64,000 bases of DNA from positions 1 through 64,000 of the forward strand of contig JANQRY010000003.1 in the NCBI GenBank assembly GCA_028284345.1, written 5' to 3'. The position numbers and the translations under genes were made by a program. Each line of letters opens with the position of its first letter. Position 1 is the stretch's first letter. The stretch is from Hyphococcus sp. (lineage in GTDB: Bacteria; Pseudomonadota; Alphaproteobacteria; Caulobacterales; Parvularculaceae). The notes below the pieces were generated by a model, which saw nothing but the letters and a program-made list of their open reading frames with translations, was not told the DNA's origin and made no database searches. This document shows, piece by piece, positions 52,309 to 62,038 of the stretch.

Positions 52309-53007
52309 CTAACCGCCATACCCTCCTCGCGGCCGCAACGTCTTCCGCAGCATGGCGTAGACCGGCAGGAAGAAGGCGATGGCGAGCCCCATGCGGATGG
52401 CGAAATCGGTGACCATCCAGTTGGGCCACGGAACATTGGCGCCCCAATAGACATAGGGGAAATAAACGATCCCAAGGGCCAGATAACCGCCGATGGCGCC
52501 GAAGAGAGGCGCGCGCCACCAGGCGCCGCCGCCGCGAGCGACGTCGTACACGCTGGCGGCGACGTATTGCGAGGCCATGGCGCTGGCGACAAAGCCGACA
52601 ACGAATCGTACGGACGGAAAATCGCCATCCTCCAGCATCGGCGCCAGATAGGAAAGCTCGGCGAAAACCGCGAAGGCGGCGAGCGCCCAGGCGGCGGTGA
52701 CGGCGCGGCTCGCCTCCTCCCCGCCGAACTTGCGCGCAAAAAGGATCGCGACGAGGGGCCCCGCGCCCATGATCAGGCCGCCGACGGTGAGCCAGTTCGA
52801 GGGCTGCACGACGACGGCGCCGCCGAAAAATCGGTCAAAAGGACGAAACGGCAAGTCGACAGTGAGGAAAGCAAAAACAATGACCAGCGCGAGAACGCCG
52901 GCGAGGACAAAAACACGGGCGAGAGCGCCGAAAAATTCGGCCGTATGACGCCCGAGGCGCTGCATCGCGGTTTCCCGCGGCGTGTGCCGTTCCGTGACCG
53001 TCGTCAT
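52309..53007 (-). CDS. Integral membrane protein, VUT (queuosine precursor transporter)-like
   Basis: A protein of about 232 residues with six likely membrane helices. The C-terminal half contains FVVGFVASAMASQYVAASVYDVARGGGAWWRAPLF, in pieces, and ends with WMVTDFAIRMGLAIAFFLPVYAMLR. These resemble the VUT/YhhQ family, transporters of queuosine precursors, in which AWWRAPL-like segments recur. The N-terminal half looks different from that family. The ATG at 53007 is chosen; a TTG at 53019 also exists. The family call needs a profile test. Confidence 0.5.
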   Translation of the reverse strand: MTTVTERHTPRETAMQRLGRHTAEFFGALARVFVLAGVLALVIVFAFLTVDLPFRPFDRFFGGAVVVQPSNWLTVGGLIMGAGPLVAILFARKFGGEEASRAVTAAWALAAFAVFAELSYLAPMLEDGDFPSVRFVVGFVASAMASQYVAASVYDVARGGGAWWRAPLFGAIGGYLALGIVYFPYVYWGANVPWPNWMVTDFAIRMGLAIAFFLPVYAMLRKTLRPRGGYGG

Positions 53008-53106
53008 TGCCGCCGGCAAATCCCTTGAAACTCGACGCCATCATAGCGCGAGTCCGGCCGGTCTCCAGTTGCAAATTGGTTGGAAGAAGTCGCCGTAAGC
53101 GACTGA

Positions 53107-53385
53107 TTATGAAGCCTTGGCGAGCTTTTTCTTCAGTTTCAGGGCGTTCGGCGACAAATTCTCGTCGTCGGCTTTCGCCAGGAACGCGTCGAGACCGCCC
53201 ACATGGTCGATGGTGCGGAGCGTCGAGGCGGCGACCTTGAATTTGTAGCCCTCGCCGAGCTTGTCCGAATGCAGCGTCACATTGCACAGATTGGGCAGAA
53301 AACGCCGTTTCGTCCGGTTCTTCGCGTGGGAAACATTATGCCCGGATTGCGGACCCAGTCCCGTTAATTCGCAGCGGCGCGCCAT
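53107..53385 (-). CDS. rpmB: 50S ribosomal protein L28
   Basis: A 92-residue ribosomal protein. The opening [29 protein letters not shown], in pieces, and the C-terminal [14 protein letters not shown] are diagnostic. The single Cys in RRCELTG is in the position where other L28 proteins may carry a zinc motif. It is divergent from the Suv3-like helicase gene. Confidence 0.96.
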   Translation of the reverse strand: MARRCELTGLGPQSGHNVSHAKNRTKRRFLPNLCNVTLHSDKLGEGYKFKVAASTLRTIDHVGGLDAFLAKADDENLSPNALKLKKKLAKAS

Positions 53386-53525
53386 GACAATAGCCTCTAA
53401 CTGATCAAGCAGGGCGCGACTTGCGCGCCCAAGGAAGGCAATCCTTCGGAAAGCGGCGTCGTTTACCGGCGCGCCCCGGCGCCGTCAAGCGCGGCGACGG
53501 CAAAAACCGCCTTTTTTACGGCCCG

Positions 53526-53553
53526 TTGGAGCCTCGGGCCGAACCCCTATATT
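53526..53553 (+). promoter_or_regulatory. Candidate promoter of the Suv3-like helicase gene
   Basis: TTGGAG (53526-53531), a 16-base spacer and TATATT (53548-53553) form a fair sigma-70 promoter about 50 bases before the start codon. Confidence 0.5.
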
Positions 53554-53606
53554 ATTGAAGACGTCCACGCACCCTCAGAAACCGGGATCGCCGCCGCGTT
53601 TTGGCC

Positions 53607-56600
53607 ATGACCTCCGCCTTTGACGATATCGCACCCGCCGGCGGCGGCCGCGTCACAGCCGTGCTCGGGCCCACCAATACCGGCAAGACCCATTACGCGC
53701 TGGAGCGCATGCTCGCCCATCGCTCGGGCATGATCGGGCTGCCCCTGCGTCTCCTTGCCCGCGAGATCTATGACCGCATCGTCAAGGCCCGCGGCGCCCG
53801 CGATGTGGCGCTGGTGACCGGCGAAGAAAAGATCATTCCGCCGAACGCGCGATACTGGGTCGCGACGGTCGAGGCGATGCCGCTCGAACGCGAGGTCGAT
53901 TTCCTCGCCATCGACGAAATCCAGCTCGCCGCCGACCGGGAACGCGGCCGGATCTTTACCGCCCGCCTCCTCCACGCTCGCGGCAAATCGGAAACGCTGC
54001 TGCTCGGCTCGGACACCATGCGCCCGATCCTGACGCGCCTCTTCCGCAATATTCAGTTCCTGTCCCGCGACCGGCTATCGCGCCTTACCTATGCGGGGCA
54101 GAAAAAAGTCTCCCGCCTGCCGCGGCGCACGGCCATTGTCGGCTTTTCATCGGACACCGTTTACGGCATCGCGGAATTGATCCGCAGGCAGAGGGGCGGC
54201 GCGGCGGTGGTGCTGGGCGCCCTCTCCCCGCGCACGCGCAACGCCCAGGCCGAACTCTATCAGTCCGGCGAAGTTGATTTTCTCGTCGCCACCGACGCCA
54301 TCGGCATGGGGCTGAACATGGACATCGACCATGTGGCCTTCGCCGCGCAACGCAAATTCGACGGCCGCGCCGCGCGCAATCTGACGCCCGCCGAAATGGC
54401 GCAGATCGCCGGGCGCGCCGGACGCCACATCCGCGACGGCACTTTCGGCGTAACCTCCGATTGCCCGCCGCCGGACGAGGAAACAATCGCCGCCATCGAA
54501 GAGCACGCATTCGATCCGGTGCGCGCCTTGCAATGGCGTTCCGAGGTCATTGATCTCTCCTCGCCGTCGGCGCTGTTGCGATCGCTGGAGCGCCCGGCCC
54601 CGCGCCCGGAGTTTGTCCGCTCGCGCATGGAAGCCGATGAAGACGTCTTTCGCCGGCTCATTCGTTCCGATGACGTCCGGCGCCTTGCAAGCGGCGGCGC
54701 CGGTCTCGCGACCCTGTGGGACGTCTGTCAGATCCCGGACTTCCGCAAGATCGCCATCGACGATCATGCGCGGCTTCTTGGCGACATATACCTGATCCTG
54801 ATGGACCGGGGACGTCTTTCCGACGACTGGCTGCGCCCGCGCCTTGAACGGCTCGATCGGACCGACGGCGACATCGATGCGATCTCCGCGCGCATCGCGC
54901 ATGTGAGAACATGGACGTTCCTGTCCCATCGTCCCCAATGGCTTGAAAACGCCGCTTATTGGCAAGAGCGCGCCCGCGCGATAGAAGACAGGCTTTCTGA
55001 CGCGCTGCATGAAAAACTGACGCAGCGTTTCGTCGATCGGCGCACTTCCGCGCTTATGCGGCGGCTGAAAGACGAAGCGCCGCTCATGGCGGGCGTTACG
55101 GAAGACGGAGAAGTGATCGTGGAAGGCCAGTTTGTCGGCCGTCTTTTGGGGTTCGATTTTATCGTCGATCCGCGCGCCAGCGGCGCGGAGGCGAAATCCC
55201 TGCGCGCCGCCGGCGAACGGGCGTTGCGTCCGGTCCTCGCCGCCCGCGCCGCCGCGCTTGCAAACGCCGACGCCGATGAGCTGAAACTTAATGACGACGG
55301 CTCCGTCGTCTGGCGTTCCGCCATCGTTGCAAAACTCGCCAAGGGGCCGGCGCCGTTGCGTCCCGATCTCGTCATTCGCGGCCTCGATCAGATTTCGCCG
55401 AATATGCGCGGGCGCGTCGAAGACCGGTTGAAAGACTTCATCGCCGCCAAAATTGAGGGCCTGCTCGGGCCGCTGATCGCACTGCAGAACCTTGCCAACG
55501 CCGCCGGCGAGGATGCGCTGAAGGGCGTTACGAAAGGCGTCGCCTACCGGCTTGTCGAAAATTTCGGCGCCACATCGCGGGCGCAGTTCGGCGATGAGTT
55601 GAAACAGATCGAACAGACCGAACGGGCGAAGCTGCGCGAAGCGGGCATGCGCTTCGGCGAGTATACGTTGTTTGTCCCGGCGCTGTTAAAACCGGCGCCG
55701 GCGCGGATGCTTCTCTTGCTCTGGGCCTTGTGGTCCGACCGCGACCCTGCGACGGCGCCGCCGCCCAAGGCCGGGCTCGTCTCCCTCGAGGTCAATGAAA
55801 GCCTTCCACACGCCTATTACTATGCAGCCGGCTATCGCCCTTCCGGCGCGCGCGCCGTTCGCATCGACATGCTGGAGCGGCTCGCCAATCTCATCCGCTC
55901 GGCGCGCGGCGAGGCGAATATGCGCGAAGGCTTTGAAGCCGGCTCGCAAATGATGTCGATCGTCGGCTGTTCCGGCGAGGACTTCGAAGGCATCATGCGC
56001 TCCCTCGGCTTCCGCAAGAATGTCGTGAAGCGCAAGGTCGAGGCGAACCCGAGCGAACCGCCCGCCGCCGAGAGCGCACCCGAACCGACGGCGCAGGACG
56101 CAGCGAGCGCGGAGCAAGCTGAGGCAACACCGCAAGTTGAACCAGCGCCAACGGCGGAAGCGCCGACGGAAGGCGCAAATCCTGAGCCGGCGGCGCCGGC
56201 CGAAACCGCGGCGCCGGAAAGCATCGCCCCTGCCGTCTCAGAAGCCGCGCCAACGGACCCGCCCAAGCCGGCCGAAGGCGAACCGGTCGCAGACGCCTAC
56301 ACGGCGACGACAGACGCCAGCCAGGCGCCAGCCCCGCAAGAGACGCCCGCTGTTGAAGACGAAGTCGAAGTCACGCTCTGGCGGCCAGCCCCTCGCAAGC
56401 CCCACGCCAAACCGAAACGGGACCAGAAGGCCGACGGAAAACCGGGGCCGCGCGGCAAAGGCAAGCGCGGCAAACCACAAAAAGGCGCGCGCCGCGACGA
56501 CCGGGGCCCCCGCCGCAGCGATCCGCCGATGATGCATGAACCGCGTCACCGCAAAACGGCGGATCCAAATTCGCCATTCGCGGTCCTTGCCGGCCTGAAA

Positions 56601-56660
56601 ACGCAATTGGCCGACGACAAGCCAAAGGACGCCGCGAAACAGCCCGAGAAAACTGAATGA
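53607..56660 (+). CDS. Suv3-like DExH RNA helicase with long disordered tail
   Basis: A 1017-residue superfamily-2 helicase related to mitochondrial Suv3, which unwinds RNA for the degradosome. Walker A is GPTNTGKTHYALE (residues 21-33), motif II is IDEIQLA near 100, and the second RecA domain holds TDAIGMGLNMDIDHVAF near 230 and AGRAGRHIRDG near 270. A helical region follows to about 810. The final 200 residues are Ala/Pro/Glu-rich, then strongly basic (KPKRDQKADGKPGPRGKGKR), presumably disordered and RNA-binding. The ATG at 53607 is preferred over a TTG at 53601. It overlaps the S4 gene by four bases. Confidence 0.9.
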   Translation: MTSAFDDIAPAGGGRVTAVLGPTNTGKTHYALERMLAHRSGMIGLPLRLLAREIYDRIVKARGARDVALVTGEEKIIPPNARYWVATVEAMPLEREVDFLAIDEIQLAADRERGRIFTARLLHARGKSETLLLGSDTMRPILTRLFRNIQFLSRDRLSRLTYAGQKKVSRLPRRTAIVGFSSDTVYGIAELIRRQRGGAAVVLGALSPRTRNAQAELYQSGEVDFLVATDAIGMGLNMDIDHVAFAAQRKFDGRAARNLTPAEMAQIAGRAGRHIRDGTFGVTSDCPPPDEETIAAIEEHAFDPVRALQWRSEVIDLSSPSALLRSLERPAPRPEFVRSRMEADEDVFRRLIRSDDVRRLASGGAGLATLWDVCQIPDFRKIAIDDHARLLGDIYLILMDRGRLSDDWLRPRLERLDRTDGDIDAISARIAHVRTWTFLSHRPQWLENAAYWQERARAIEDRLSDALHEKLTQRFVDRRTSALMRRLKDEAPLMAGVTEDGEVIVEGQFVGRLLGFDFIVDPRASGAEAKSLRAAGERALRPVLAARAAALANADADELKLNDDGSVVWRSAIVAKLAKGPAPLRPDLVIRGLDQISPNMRGRVEDRLKDFIAAKIEGLLGPLIALQNLANAAGEDALKGVTKGVAYRLVENFGATSRAQFGDELKQIEQTERAKLREAGMRFGEYTLFVPALLKPAPARMLLLLWALWSDRDPATAPPPKAGLVSLEVNESLPHAYYYAAGYRPSGARAVRIDMLERLANLIRSARGEANMREGFEAGSQMMSIVGCSGEDFEGIMRSLGFRKNVVKRKVEANPSEPPAAESAPEPTAQDAASAEQAEATPQVEPAPTAEAPTEGANPEPAAPAETAAPESIAPAVSEAAPTDPPKPAEGEPVADAYTATTDASQAPAPQETPAVEDEVEVTLWRPAPRKPHAKPKRDQKADGKPGPRGKGKRGKPQKGARRDDRGPRRSDPPMMHEPRHRKTADPNSPFAVLAGLKTQLADDKPKDAAKQPEKTE

Positions 56661-57049
56661 GCGAAGCCGCCGGCGCCGCGCAACGCCTCGATCAGTGGCT
56701 GTGGCATGCGCGTTTGTTCAAGACACGCACCCTCGCATCAAAGTTCGTGTCCGACGGCAATGTCCGCGTGACGCGAAACGGCGAAACCAGCCGCGTGGAA
56801 AAGCCGAGCTTTGCCGCCCTGCCCGGCGATGTTCTGTCTTTTTCGCGCGCCGACCGGCTGCGCATCATCGCCATCGACGCACTCGCCACGCGTCGCGGGC
56901 CCGCCGCCGAAGCGCAAACACTTTATACGGATCAATCCCCGCCCCATCGGCGCGGACCGAAACCGCCCGCATCGCCTTTCCTGCGCGAAAAGGGCCTGGG
57001 GCGCCCGACCAAAAAAGACCGGCGCGCCCTTGAAGCGTTGAAGTCCTGA
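56657..57049 (+). CDS. RNA-binding S4 domain protein (Hsp15/RqcP-like)
   Basis: A 130-residue protein with an N-terminal S4 fold (QRLDQWLWHARLFKTRTLASKFVSDGNVRVTRNG, in pieces; then KPSFAALPGDVLSF). The C-terminal tail is basic. Hsp15 relatives bind stalled large ribosomal subunits carrying peptidyl-tRNA. Its ATG overlaps the helicase stop by four bases, so the two are translated together and a joint RNA-processing or ribosome-rescue role is plausible. Confidence 0.9.
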   Translation: MSEAAGAAQRLDQWLWHARLFKTRTLASKFVSDGNVRVTRNGETSRVEKPSFAALPGDVLSFSRADRLRIIAIDALATRRGPAAEAQTLYTDQSPPHRRGPKPPASPFLREKGLGRPTKKDRRALEALKS

Positions 57050-57073
57050 ATTTCCACCCGAGGTTCTGTCGCT

Positions 57074-57520
57074 ATGTTCCGCAAACTGTTTTCACGAGAC
57101 CAAACGCCAGACGACAACGCGTCGGAGGAAACCGATTTGCGCCTTGCCGTCGCAGCGCTTCTCGTTGAAGCCGCGCGCGCCGATGATCATTACGAGGATC
57201 ACGAGAAAACCGTCATCGACCGGGCTCTCGCCGCCACCTTCGACCTTTCCGCGGAAGAGGCCAAGGCCCTGCGCGCCACCGGCGAAACGGCGCAGGAAGG
57301 CGCGCTCGATATCCAGCGCTTTACGCGCGTCGCAAAACAACTGGGCGCGGAGGAAAAAATCGCCTTTGTCGAGCAGCTCTGGGAGATCGTCCTGTCCGAC
57401 GCGGTGCGCGACCCGTTCGAGGATGCCCTGATCCGCCGCATTTGCGGCCTGATCTATCTTGAAGACCGGAAAAGCGGGGCCGCCCGGGCCAGGGTCCTAG
57501 CCCGCCTTGAAAAGAGTTGA
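57074..57520 (+). CDS. TerB family protein
   Basis: A 148-residue helical protein of the TerB/DjlA-N group: LRLAVAALLVEAARADDHYEDHEKTVIDRAL near residue 23, in pieces, with the acidic metal-binding loop ARADDHYEDHE. EKIAFVEQLWEIVLSDAVRDPFEDALIRRI follows. TerB folds bind divalent metal and occur in stress proteins; in this context no tellurite resistance is implied. It lies 24 bases after the S4 gene on the same strand. Confidence 0.88.
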   Translation: MFRKLFSRDQTPDDNASEETDLRLAVAALLVEAARADDHYEDHEKTVIDRALAATFDLSAEEAKALRATGETAQEGALDIQRFTRVAKQLGAEEKIAFVEQLWEIVLSDAVRDPFEDALIRRICGLIYLEDRKSGAARARVLARLEKS

Positions 57521-57604
57521 GGATTTCTCGCCTACGGCGATATTGCGTCGCCGCCCGGAGCGGGTAAAGAAGGAAAACCGAGGGGCAAGGAGCCAGTAGT
57601 CGCC

Positions 57605-57943
57605 ATGACCTATGTCGTCACCGAAGCGTGCATCAAGTGCAAATACACGGACTGCGTCGAGGTTTGTCCGGTCGATTGCTTCTATGAGGGCGAGAATATG
57701 CTCGTCATTCATCCCGATGAATGCATCGATTGCGGCGTCTGCGAGCCGGAATGCCCGGCGGAGGCGATTATCCCGGATACCGAGCCAGAGGCCGAAAAAT
57801 GGCTGGAGATGAACACCAAATTCTCCACGACGTGGCCGAATATCACGCAAAAGATCGATCCCCTGCCCGACGCCGACAAGCTGGCGGAGGAAGAGGGCAA
57901 GTATGAGAAATATTTCTCCGACAAGCCCGGCGAGGGCTCCTGA
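57605..57943 (+). CDS. fdxA: Seven-iron ferredoxin
   Basis: A 112-residue 3Fe-4S/4Fe-4S ferredoxin. Cys9, Cys17 and Cys50 are set for the 3Fe-4S cluster, and Cys21, Cys40, Cys43 and Cys46 for the 4Fe-4S cluster. The C-terminal half ([19 protein letters not shown]) is the usual FdxA extension. It is a candidate electron acceptor for IorA or others. A gap of 84 bases separates it from the TerB gene. Confidence 0.95.
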   Translation: MTYVVTEACIKCKYTDCVEVCPVDCFYEGENMLVIHPDECIDCGVCEPECPAEAIIPDTEPEAEKWLEMNTKFSTTWPNITQKIDPLPDADKLAEEEGKYEKYFSDKPGEGS

Positions 57944-58245
57944 CGCGCGACTTGCGTTTTCGCCGGAGGCCGCGGCCCCATTCGGCGAGCGTGGAAATTG
58001 TCGCAATTTTATGCTATTCTCCTGACGGAATGACGGTTGTACCGGTATCGGCGACTGTTGCATCACCGCATTAAGGATAAGCGCCAACCCTTTGAAAATA
58101 AATGTGACTGGCTCGCCCAGTAACTTGGCGAGGCGCGTTCGGCGCAGCCCTCCGGAGCGCCTCAACCGTCTGAAATGAACACGGCGCTGCGCGACGGGAA
58201 ATGATCCCAAAACGCAGGGCGAACTGCTGGAAAGACAAGGAAAGA
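57944..58245. other. Leader and promoter region of the CarD-like gene
   Basis: A possible promoter is TGGAAA (57992-57997), 17 bases, TATTCT (58015-58020). The transcript would have a leader of over 200 bases with small hairpins, for example CTCGCC/GGCGAG around a 9-base loop. Nothing coding is evident. Confidence 0.45.
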
Positions 58246-59241
58246 ATGGCCACCAAGAAAAAGACGACGGCGAAATCGACCAGGACGACCGCGAAAAAGA
58301 AAACCGCCGCCAAAAAGACCACAAAGAAGAAGGTCGCCGCCAAAAAGACGCCAGCGAAAAAGGCGACCGCCCGGAAAACGACCAAAAAGGCCCCGGCCAA
58401 AAAAGCGGCGGCCAAAAAGGCGACCAGGGCTGCGCCCGCCAAAAAAGCGACCAAGAAAAAGGCCCCGACCAAGAAAACAGCCGCGAAGAAGGCGCCCGCC
58501 AAGAAAACGGCGGTGAAGAAAGCCGCGCCGAAAAAGGCGCCGGCGAAGAAAACGGCGACGAAGAAAGTGGCCGCCAAGGCGGCGGCGCCCAAGCCCGCAA
58601 AGAAGGTCAAGCTGCGCGTCGGTCAGGCGCCGCGCAAGAAAACCTTGGCGGCGTCTATCCCTGTGCCTTCGCAGTCCCCGGTCCGGGAAGCGCCCCAGGC
58701 GGACGCCAAGGCGTCCATCGATAAGGAAGCGTCAGGCGCGGCGAAACTCGATTTCAAGGTGAACGACCAGATCGTCTATCCGGCCCACGGCGTCGGCAAA
58801 ATCGTCGCCCTTGAAAAACAGGAAGTCGCTGGCATTACCATCGAACTCTTTGTGATCAATTTCGATCAGGAGAAAATGCGCCTGCGCGTGCCGACCGGCA
58901 AGGCGAAAGCGGCGGGGATGCGGGCGCTGTCCGACGACAAGTCGATCAAGAATGCTGTCGAATTGCTGAAAGGGCGCGCGCGCATCAAGCGGACCATGTG
59001 GAGCCGCCGGGCGCAGGAATACGACGCCAAGATCAATTCCGGCGACATCAAGCTCGTGGCCGAAGTTGTCCGGGATTTATATCGCGCCGAGGACCAGCCG
59101 GAACAAAGCTATTCCGAGCGGCAACTCTTCGAAGCCGCCCTCGACCGCATGGCCCGCGAAGTCGCCGCCGTGCGCAAGTTCGGCCTCGAAAAAGCCATCG
59201 AGGAACTGGAAGCTTCGCTGAGGCAGAAGAAGGCGGTCTAG
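58246..59241 (+). CDS. carD: CarD family transcriptional regulator with histone-H1-like N-terminal tail
   Basis: A 331-residue protein. Residues 2-125 are Lys/Ala/Pro/Thr repeats ([21 protein letters not shown]), as in histone H1 tails and bacterial H1-like proteins. After a short linker the CarD/CdnL RNA-polymerase-binding domain begins near residue 165 ([26 protein letters not shown], in pieces) and ends with a helical DNA-binding part ([30 protein letters not shown]). CarD stabilises open complexes at rRNA and other promoters. Typical alphaproteobacterial CarD is about 170 residues, so the tail is an addition. AAGGAAAG precedes the ATG at 58246. Confidence 0.93.
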   Translation: MATKKKTTAKSTRTTAKKKTAAKKTTKKKVAAKKTPAKKATARKTTKKAPAKKAAAKKATRAAPAKKATKKKAPTKKTAAKKAPAKKTAVKKAAPKKAPAKKTATKKVAAKAAAPKPAKKVKLRVGQAPRKKTLAASIPVPSQSPVREAPQADAKASIDKEASGAAKLDFKVNDQIVYPAHGVGKIVALEKQEVAGITIELFVINFDQEKMRLRVPTGKAKAAGMRALSDDKSIKNAVELLKGRARIKRTMWSRRAQEYDAKINSGDIKLVAEVVRDLYRAEDQPEQSYSERQLFEAALDRMAREVAAVRKFGLEKAIEELEASLRQKKAV

Positions 59242-59984
59242 TCGAGACGCTCAACCGCCTTTGGGTGGCTGAGTTCTATGGACGGTCCGTTGATCTCGTC
59301 GACAAAGCCGCGCACGCGAATGCGCGCGTCTTGCAGCGTTTCTAGGTCGAGCCCGGCGCGCGCCCATTTTCGGGCGCGGCGCGACGGCGCCGTCGCGGTG
59401 AAATCCTCACGATAGTCGGCGCCGAAATTGAGATAAAACCGTCCGCGGACGCCCCGCGCCGTTTGCACGGCGCCTTCGATAAGGTGGAACCCGCCAATGG
59501 CGCCGCGGGCGTTAGTGGCGTCGAACACGCGATAGTCCCGAAGCGCCCACAGGCCCGCTCGCATTCGCCGGGCTTGCCTTTCGAGACCGAGCAGCGCGTC
59601 AATGAATGCATGATCCTCGGTCTGCGGATCGACGCGCGCGGCGCCGGCGGCGACCAGCCGTTCCTGAACCGTCAGCGCGTCGCCGGTCCGGCGCGCAGAA
59701 ACCAATCGCGCGCCCCAACGATTTCGCTCGCCGCTGTCGACAACTTCCAGCGGACCATCAGTTAGAAGCCCTTCGAAAACCGCTTTCGCGTCATCAAAGA
59801 ACGGCTGCGCATCGCGGTGCAGATCGAAGGCGGACGGCGCGATCACGTCGGTCAGGTGAAATTCGTCGCCATCGGCGCGAAACCGATCGCCGGCGAGCGC
59901 TTCGGCCTTGGCGATGGTCTCCAACGCTTTCGCCGGGGCGACGATCATCGACGCGGCGCCCGCCAGGAACGCGCGCCGGTTCAT
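59238..59984 (-). CDS. Thermonuclease-like (SNase fold) exported protein
   Basis: A 248-residue protein with an N-terminal Tat- or Sec-like signal ([20 protein letters not shown]). Its [13 protein letters not shown] and [17 protein letters not shown] blocks follow the staphylococcal-nuclease OB fold (RLxGIDAPE; DRYGRxLAxV). The conserved acidic residue after DAP is Ser here, so activity is doubtful. Its end overlaps the CarD gene by four bases (convergent), and its start overlaps pbpC by four bases. Confidence 0.75.
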   Translation of the reverse strand: MNRRAFLAGAASMIVAPAKALETIAKAEALAGDRFRADGDEFHLTDVIAPSAFDLHRDAQPFFDDAKAVFEGLLTDGPLEVVDSGERNRWGARLVSARRTGDALTVQERLVAAGAARVDPQTEDHAFIDALLGLERQARRMRAGLWALRDYRVFDATNARGAIGGFHLIEGAVQTARGVRGRFYLNFGADYREDFTATAPSRRARKWARAGLDLETLQDARIRVRGFVDEINGPSIELSHPKAVERLD

Positions 59985-62038
59985 CCGGGTCTCGTTCCGG
60001 CAACATGCACGCGCACTTTCGACGCGGCGGACCGGCCGGCGCCGTCGACGACCGTGATGTCATAAAATCCCGAAGCCGCCGGCGACCAGACAGCGCGGCC
60101 CGACGACACGTCAATCACCGCGCCGTCGGCGTACCAGCGATAATCGCCGGCCCCGCCCCGGGCCGCCAGTGAAAATCCGCGCGCCTGTTCGTCGACAAAA
60201 AGTTCAACGCCGTCGCGGGGAAAGACGATGGCGGGCGGCGCGCTTTGAGGCGCGGGATTGAGGCGCGCGATTGCCGGCGCATCGCCGTCGCGCGCCGGCG
60301 CATCGACGCCGCGCCCGGCGCCCAATGTTTCAGCGATGAGATCGAACGCATCGAACAGCAACGGCGCGGCCGCTTCGCGGCCTGTTTGACCAGGACGCGG
60401 CGCGCCGTCGGCCCGGCCGACCCAGGCGATCACGGTGCAGCCCTTGTCGGCCGCATTGCCGTTATGGCCCGCCGCCCAGGCGTCGCGATAGCCGTAGGAG
60501 GTGCCGGTCTTGAAGGCGATGCGCGCGGCGTTTTTCGAAAGCGAAGCCGGCGCGCGCCCTTCGAGCGCCGGGGCGTCGGCGAGAATGGCGTTGATGCGCT
60601 GGGCGGCCGGGGCGCTGAATAGTCTGTATGCGCTCGATTGCTCCTCGTCCGTCGTCCAGACCAGCGGCCGCGCCAGCCCGTCATTGGAAAGGCCGGCGTA
60701 GAGACGGCCGAGATCCTGCCCCGTGACGCCGGCGCCGCCCAGCGCAACCGCAAGACCGGGGCGCCTGTCAGCGTCTTTTCTTGTTTTGATGTCGACGCCG
60801 GCGGCGCCGATGGACGCCAGAAAACGATCAACGCCGATCGCGCTCAGCGCCGCCACGGCGGGCAGGTTCAATGAGTGTTGCAGCGCCTCTTTCGCCCGCA
60901 CCTCGCCGCGAAACGACCGGTCGAAATTCTCCGGCGAATAATCACCGAAAGCGCGCGGCATGTCATCGACAATGGTCGACGGCGCGAGACGCCCGTCGTC
61001 GAACGCCAGCGCATAGATGAAAGGCTTTAGCGTCGACCCCGGCGAGCGCGTCGCGGCGGTGAGATCGATCCAACCGCCCTGCACGTCAAGCCCGGACGAC
61101 CCGACACTCGCGCGCACCTCGTTTGTGTCATTGTCAATGACCAGAAGCGACGCCGTCGCGCCGTCGTCGAAACGCGATGCGTAGCGCGCAACAAGTGCTT
61201 CGGCCCGCGATTGCAACGGCGCGTCAAGGGTTGTGCGGATAGTCTTCTGGTTCGCCGCGAGGCGCGCCGCGGCGTGATAACCGAGATGGGGAAACGCATG
61301 GCGCGCCGTAGGTAGGCGCGCCTCTTCCGCTTCGCGGGCGCGAGCGTCATCGAGCGCGCCCGCTGCCGCAAGTTTCCGCAGGATCTCTCCACGAGCCTTT
61401 GCGGCGTTATCGGGCTTCAAATCAGGGCGGCGCGTTTCGGGCGCCTGGGGCAAGGCAATCAGCAACGCCTGTTCCGCGTCGGTGAGGCGCGCCGGCTCCT
61501 TGCCGAAATAGGAAAGGCTCGCCGCGCGCGCGCCCTCAAGATTGCCGCCATAGGGCGCGAGCGTCAGGTAAAGTTCGAGGATCTCGCGCTTTGTCAGGCA
61601 CCGCTCGATTTGCAGCGCCCGAAACATCTCAATCGCTTTCGATCCCAAATGGCGCGGACGCGGTTCGAGCAGGCGCGCCGTCTGCATGGTGATGGTCGAG
61701 GCGCCGGAAACAACTCGTCCCGCCCGCGCCGACGTCGCCGCGGCGCGCATGACGGCAATCGGGTCGACGCCCGGATGGGTATAAAAACGCTTGTCTTCAA
61801 TCGCGATCAGACGCTCGACAAAAACCGGGTCAATGTCATCAAGGTCGGCGGCGAACCGCCAGCGTCCCTCATCAGTCGAAAAGGCGTGCAGCCATTCGCC
61901 ATGCCGGTCGACCGCGAGGGGCGACAGGGCCTCCGCCTTTTCAAGCGGCGGCGGCAAAGCGACGTCGACAGCAGCGAGCCCGGCGCAAACCGCAACGGCG
62001 CCGACAGCGAGATTGCGTATCGACCGACCCGCTCTCAC
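59981..62038 (-). CDS. pbpC: Penicillin-binding protein 1C
   Basis: A 685-residue bifunctional peptidoglycan synthase. An N-terminal membrane anchor (residues 8-28) is followed by a glycosyltransferase domain with AIEDKRFYTHPGVDPIAVMRA (in pieces) near 80 and STITMQTARLLEP. The transpeptidase has SxxK in SPGSTLKPF (about residue 338), a SxN-like HSLNLP near 395 and KTGTSYGYRDAW near 510. The C-terminal BiPBP_C beta domain starts near 600. It is coupled to the alpha-2-macroglobulin gene by a four-base overlap, the usual yfhM-pbpC pair. Confidence 0.92.
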   Translation of the reverse strand: MRAGRSIRNLAVGAVAVCAGLAAVDVALPPPLEKAEALSPLAVDRHGEWLHAFSTDEGRWRFAADLDDIDPVFVERLIAIEDKRFYTHPGVDPIAVMRAAATSARAGRVVSGASTITMQTARLLEPRPRHLGSKAIEMFRALQIERCLTKREILELYLTLAPYGGNLEGARAASLSYFGKEPARLTDAEQALLIALPQAPETRRPDLKPDNAAKARGEILRKLAAAGALDDARAREAEEARLPTARHAFPHLGYHAAARLAANQKTIRTTLDAPLQSRAEALVARYASRFDDGATASLLVIDNDTNEVRASVGSSGLDVQGGWIDLTAATRSPGSTLKPFIYALAFDDGRLAPSTIVDDMPRAFGDYSPENFDRSFRGEVRAKEALQHSLNLPAVAALSAIGVDRFLASIGAAGVDIKTRKDADRRPGLAVALGGAGVTGQDLGRLYAGLSNDGLARPLVWTTDEEQSSAYRLFSAPAAQRINAILADAPALEGRAPASLSKNAARIAFKTGTSYGYRDAWAAGHNGNAADKGCTVIAWVGRADGAPRPGQTGREAAAPLLFDAFDLIAETLGAGRGVDAPARDGDAPAIARLNPAPQSAPPAIVFPRDGVELFVDEQARGFSLAARGGAGDYRWYADGAVIDVSSGRAVWSPAASGFYDITVVDGAGRSAASKVRVHVAGTRPG

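Noticed and set aside
58258-58620. Lys/Ala codon repeats in the CarD gene taken as a tandem repeat or CRISPR-like array
   Set aside because: The repeats are irregular, lie in frame inside a coding sequence and have no spacers. They encode a histone-H1-like tail.
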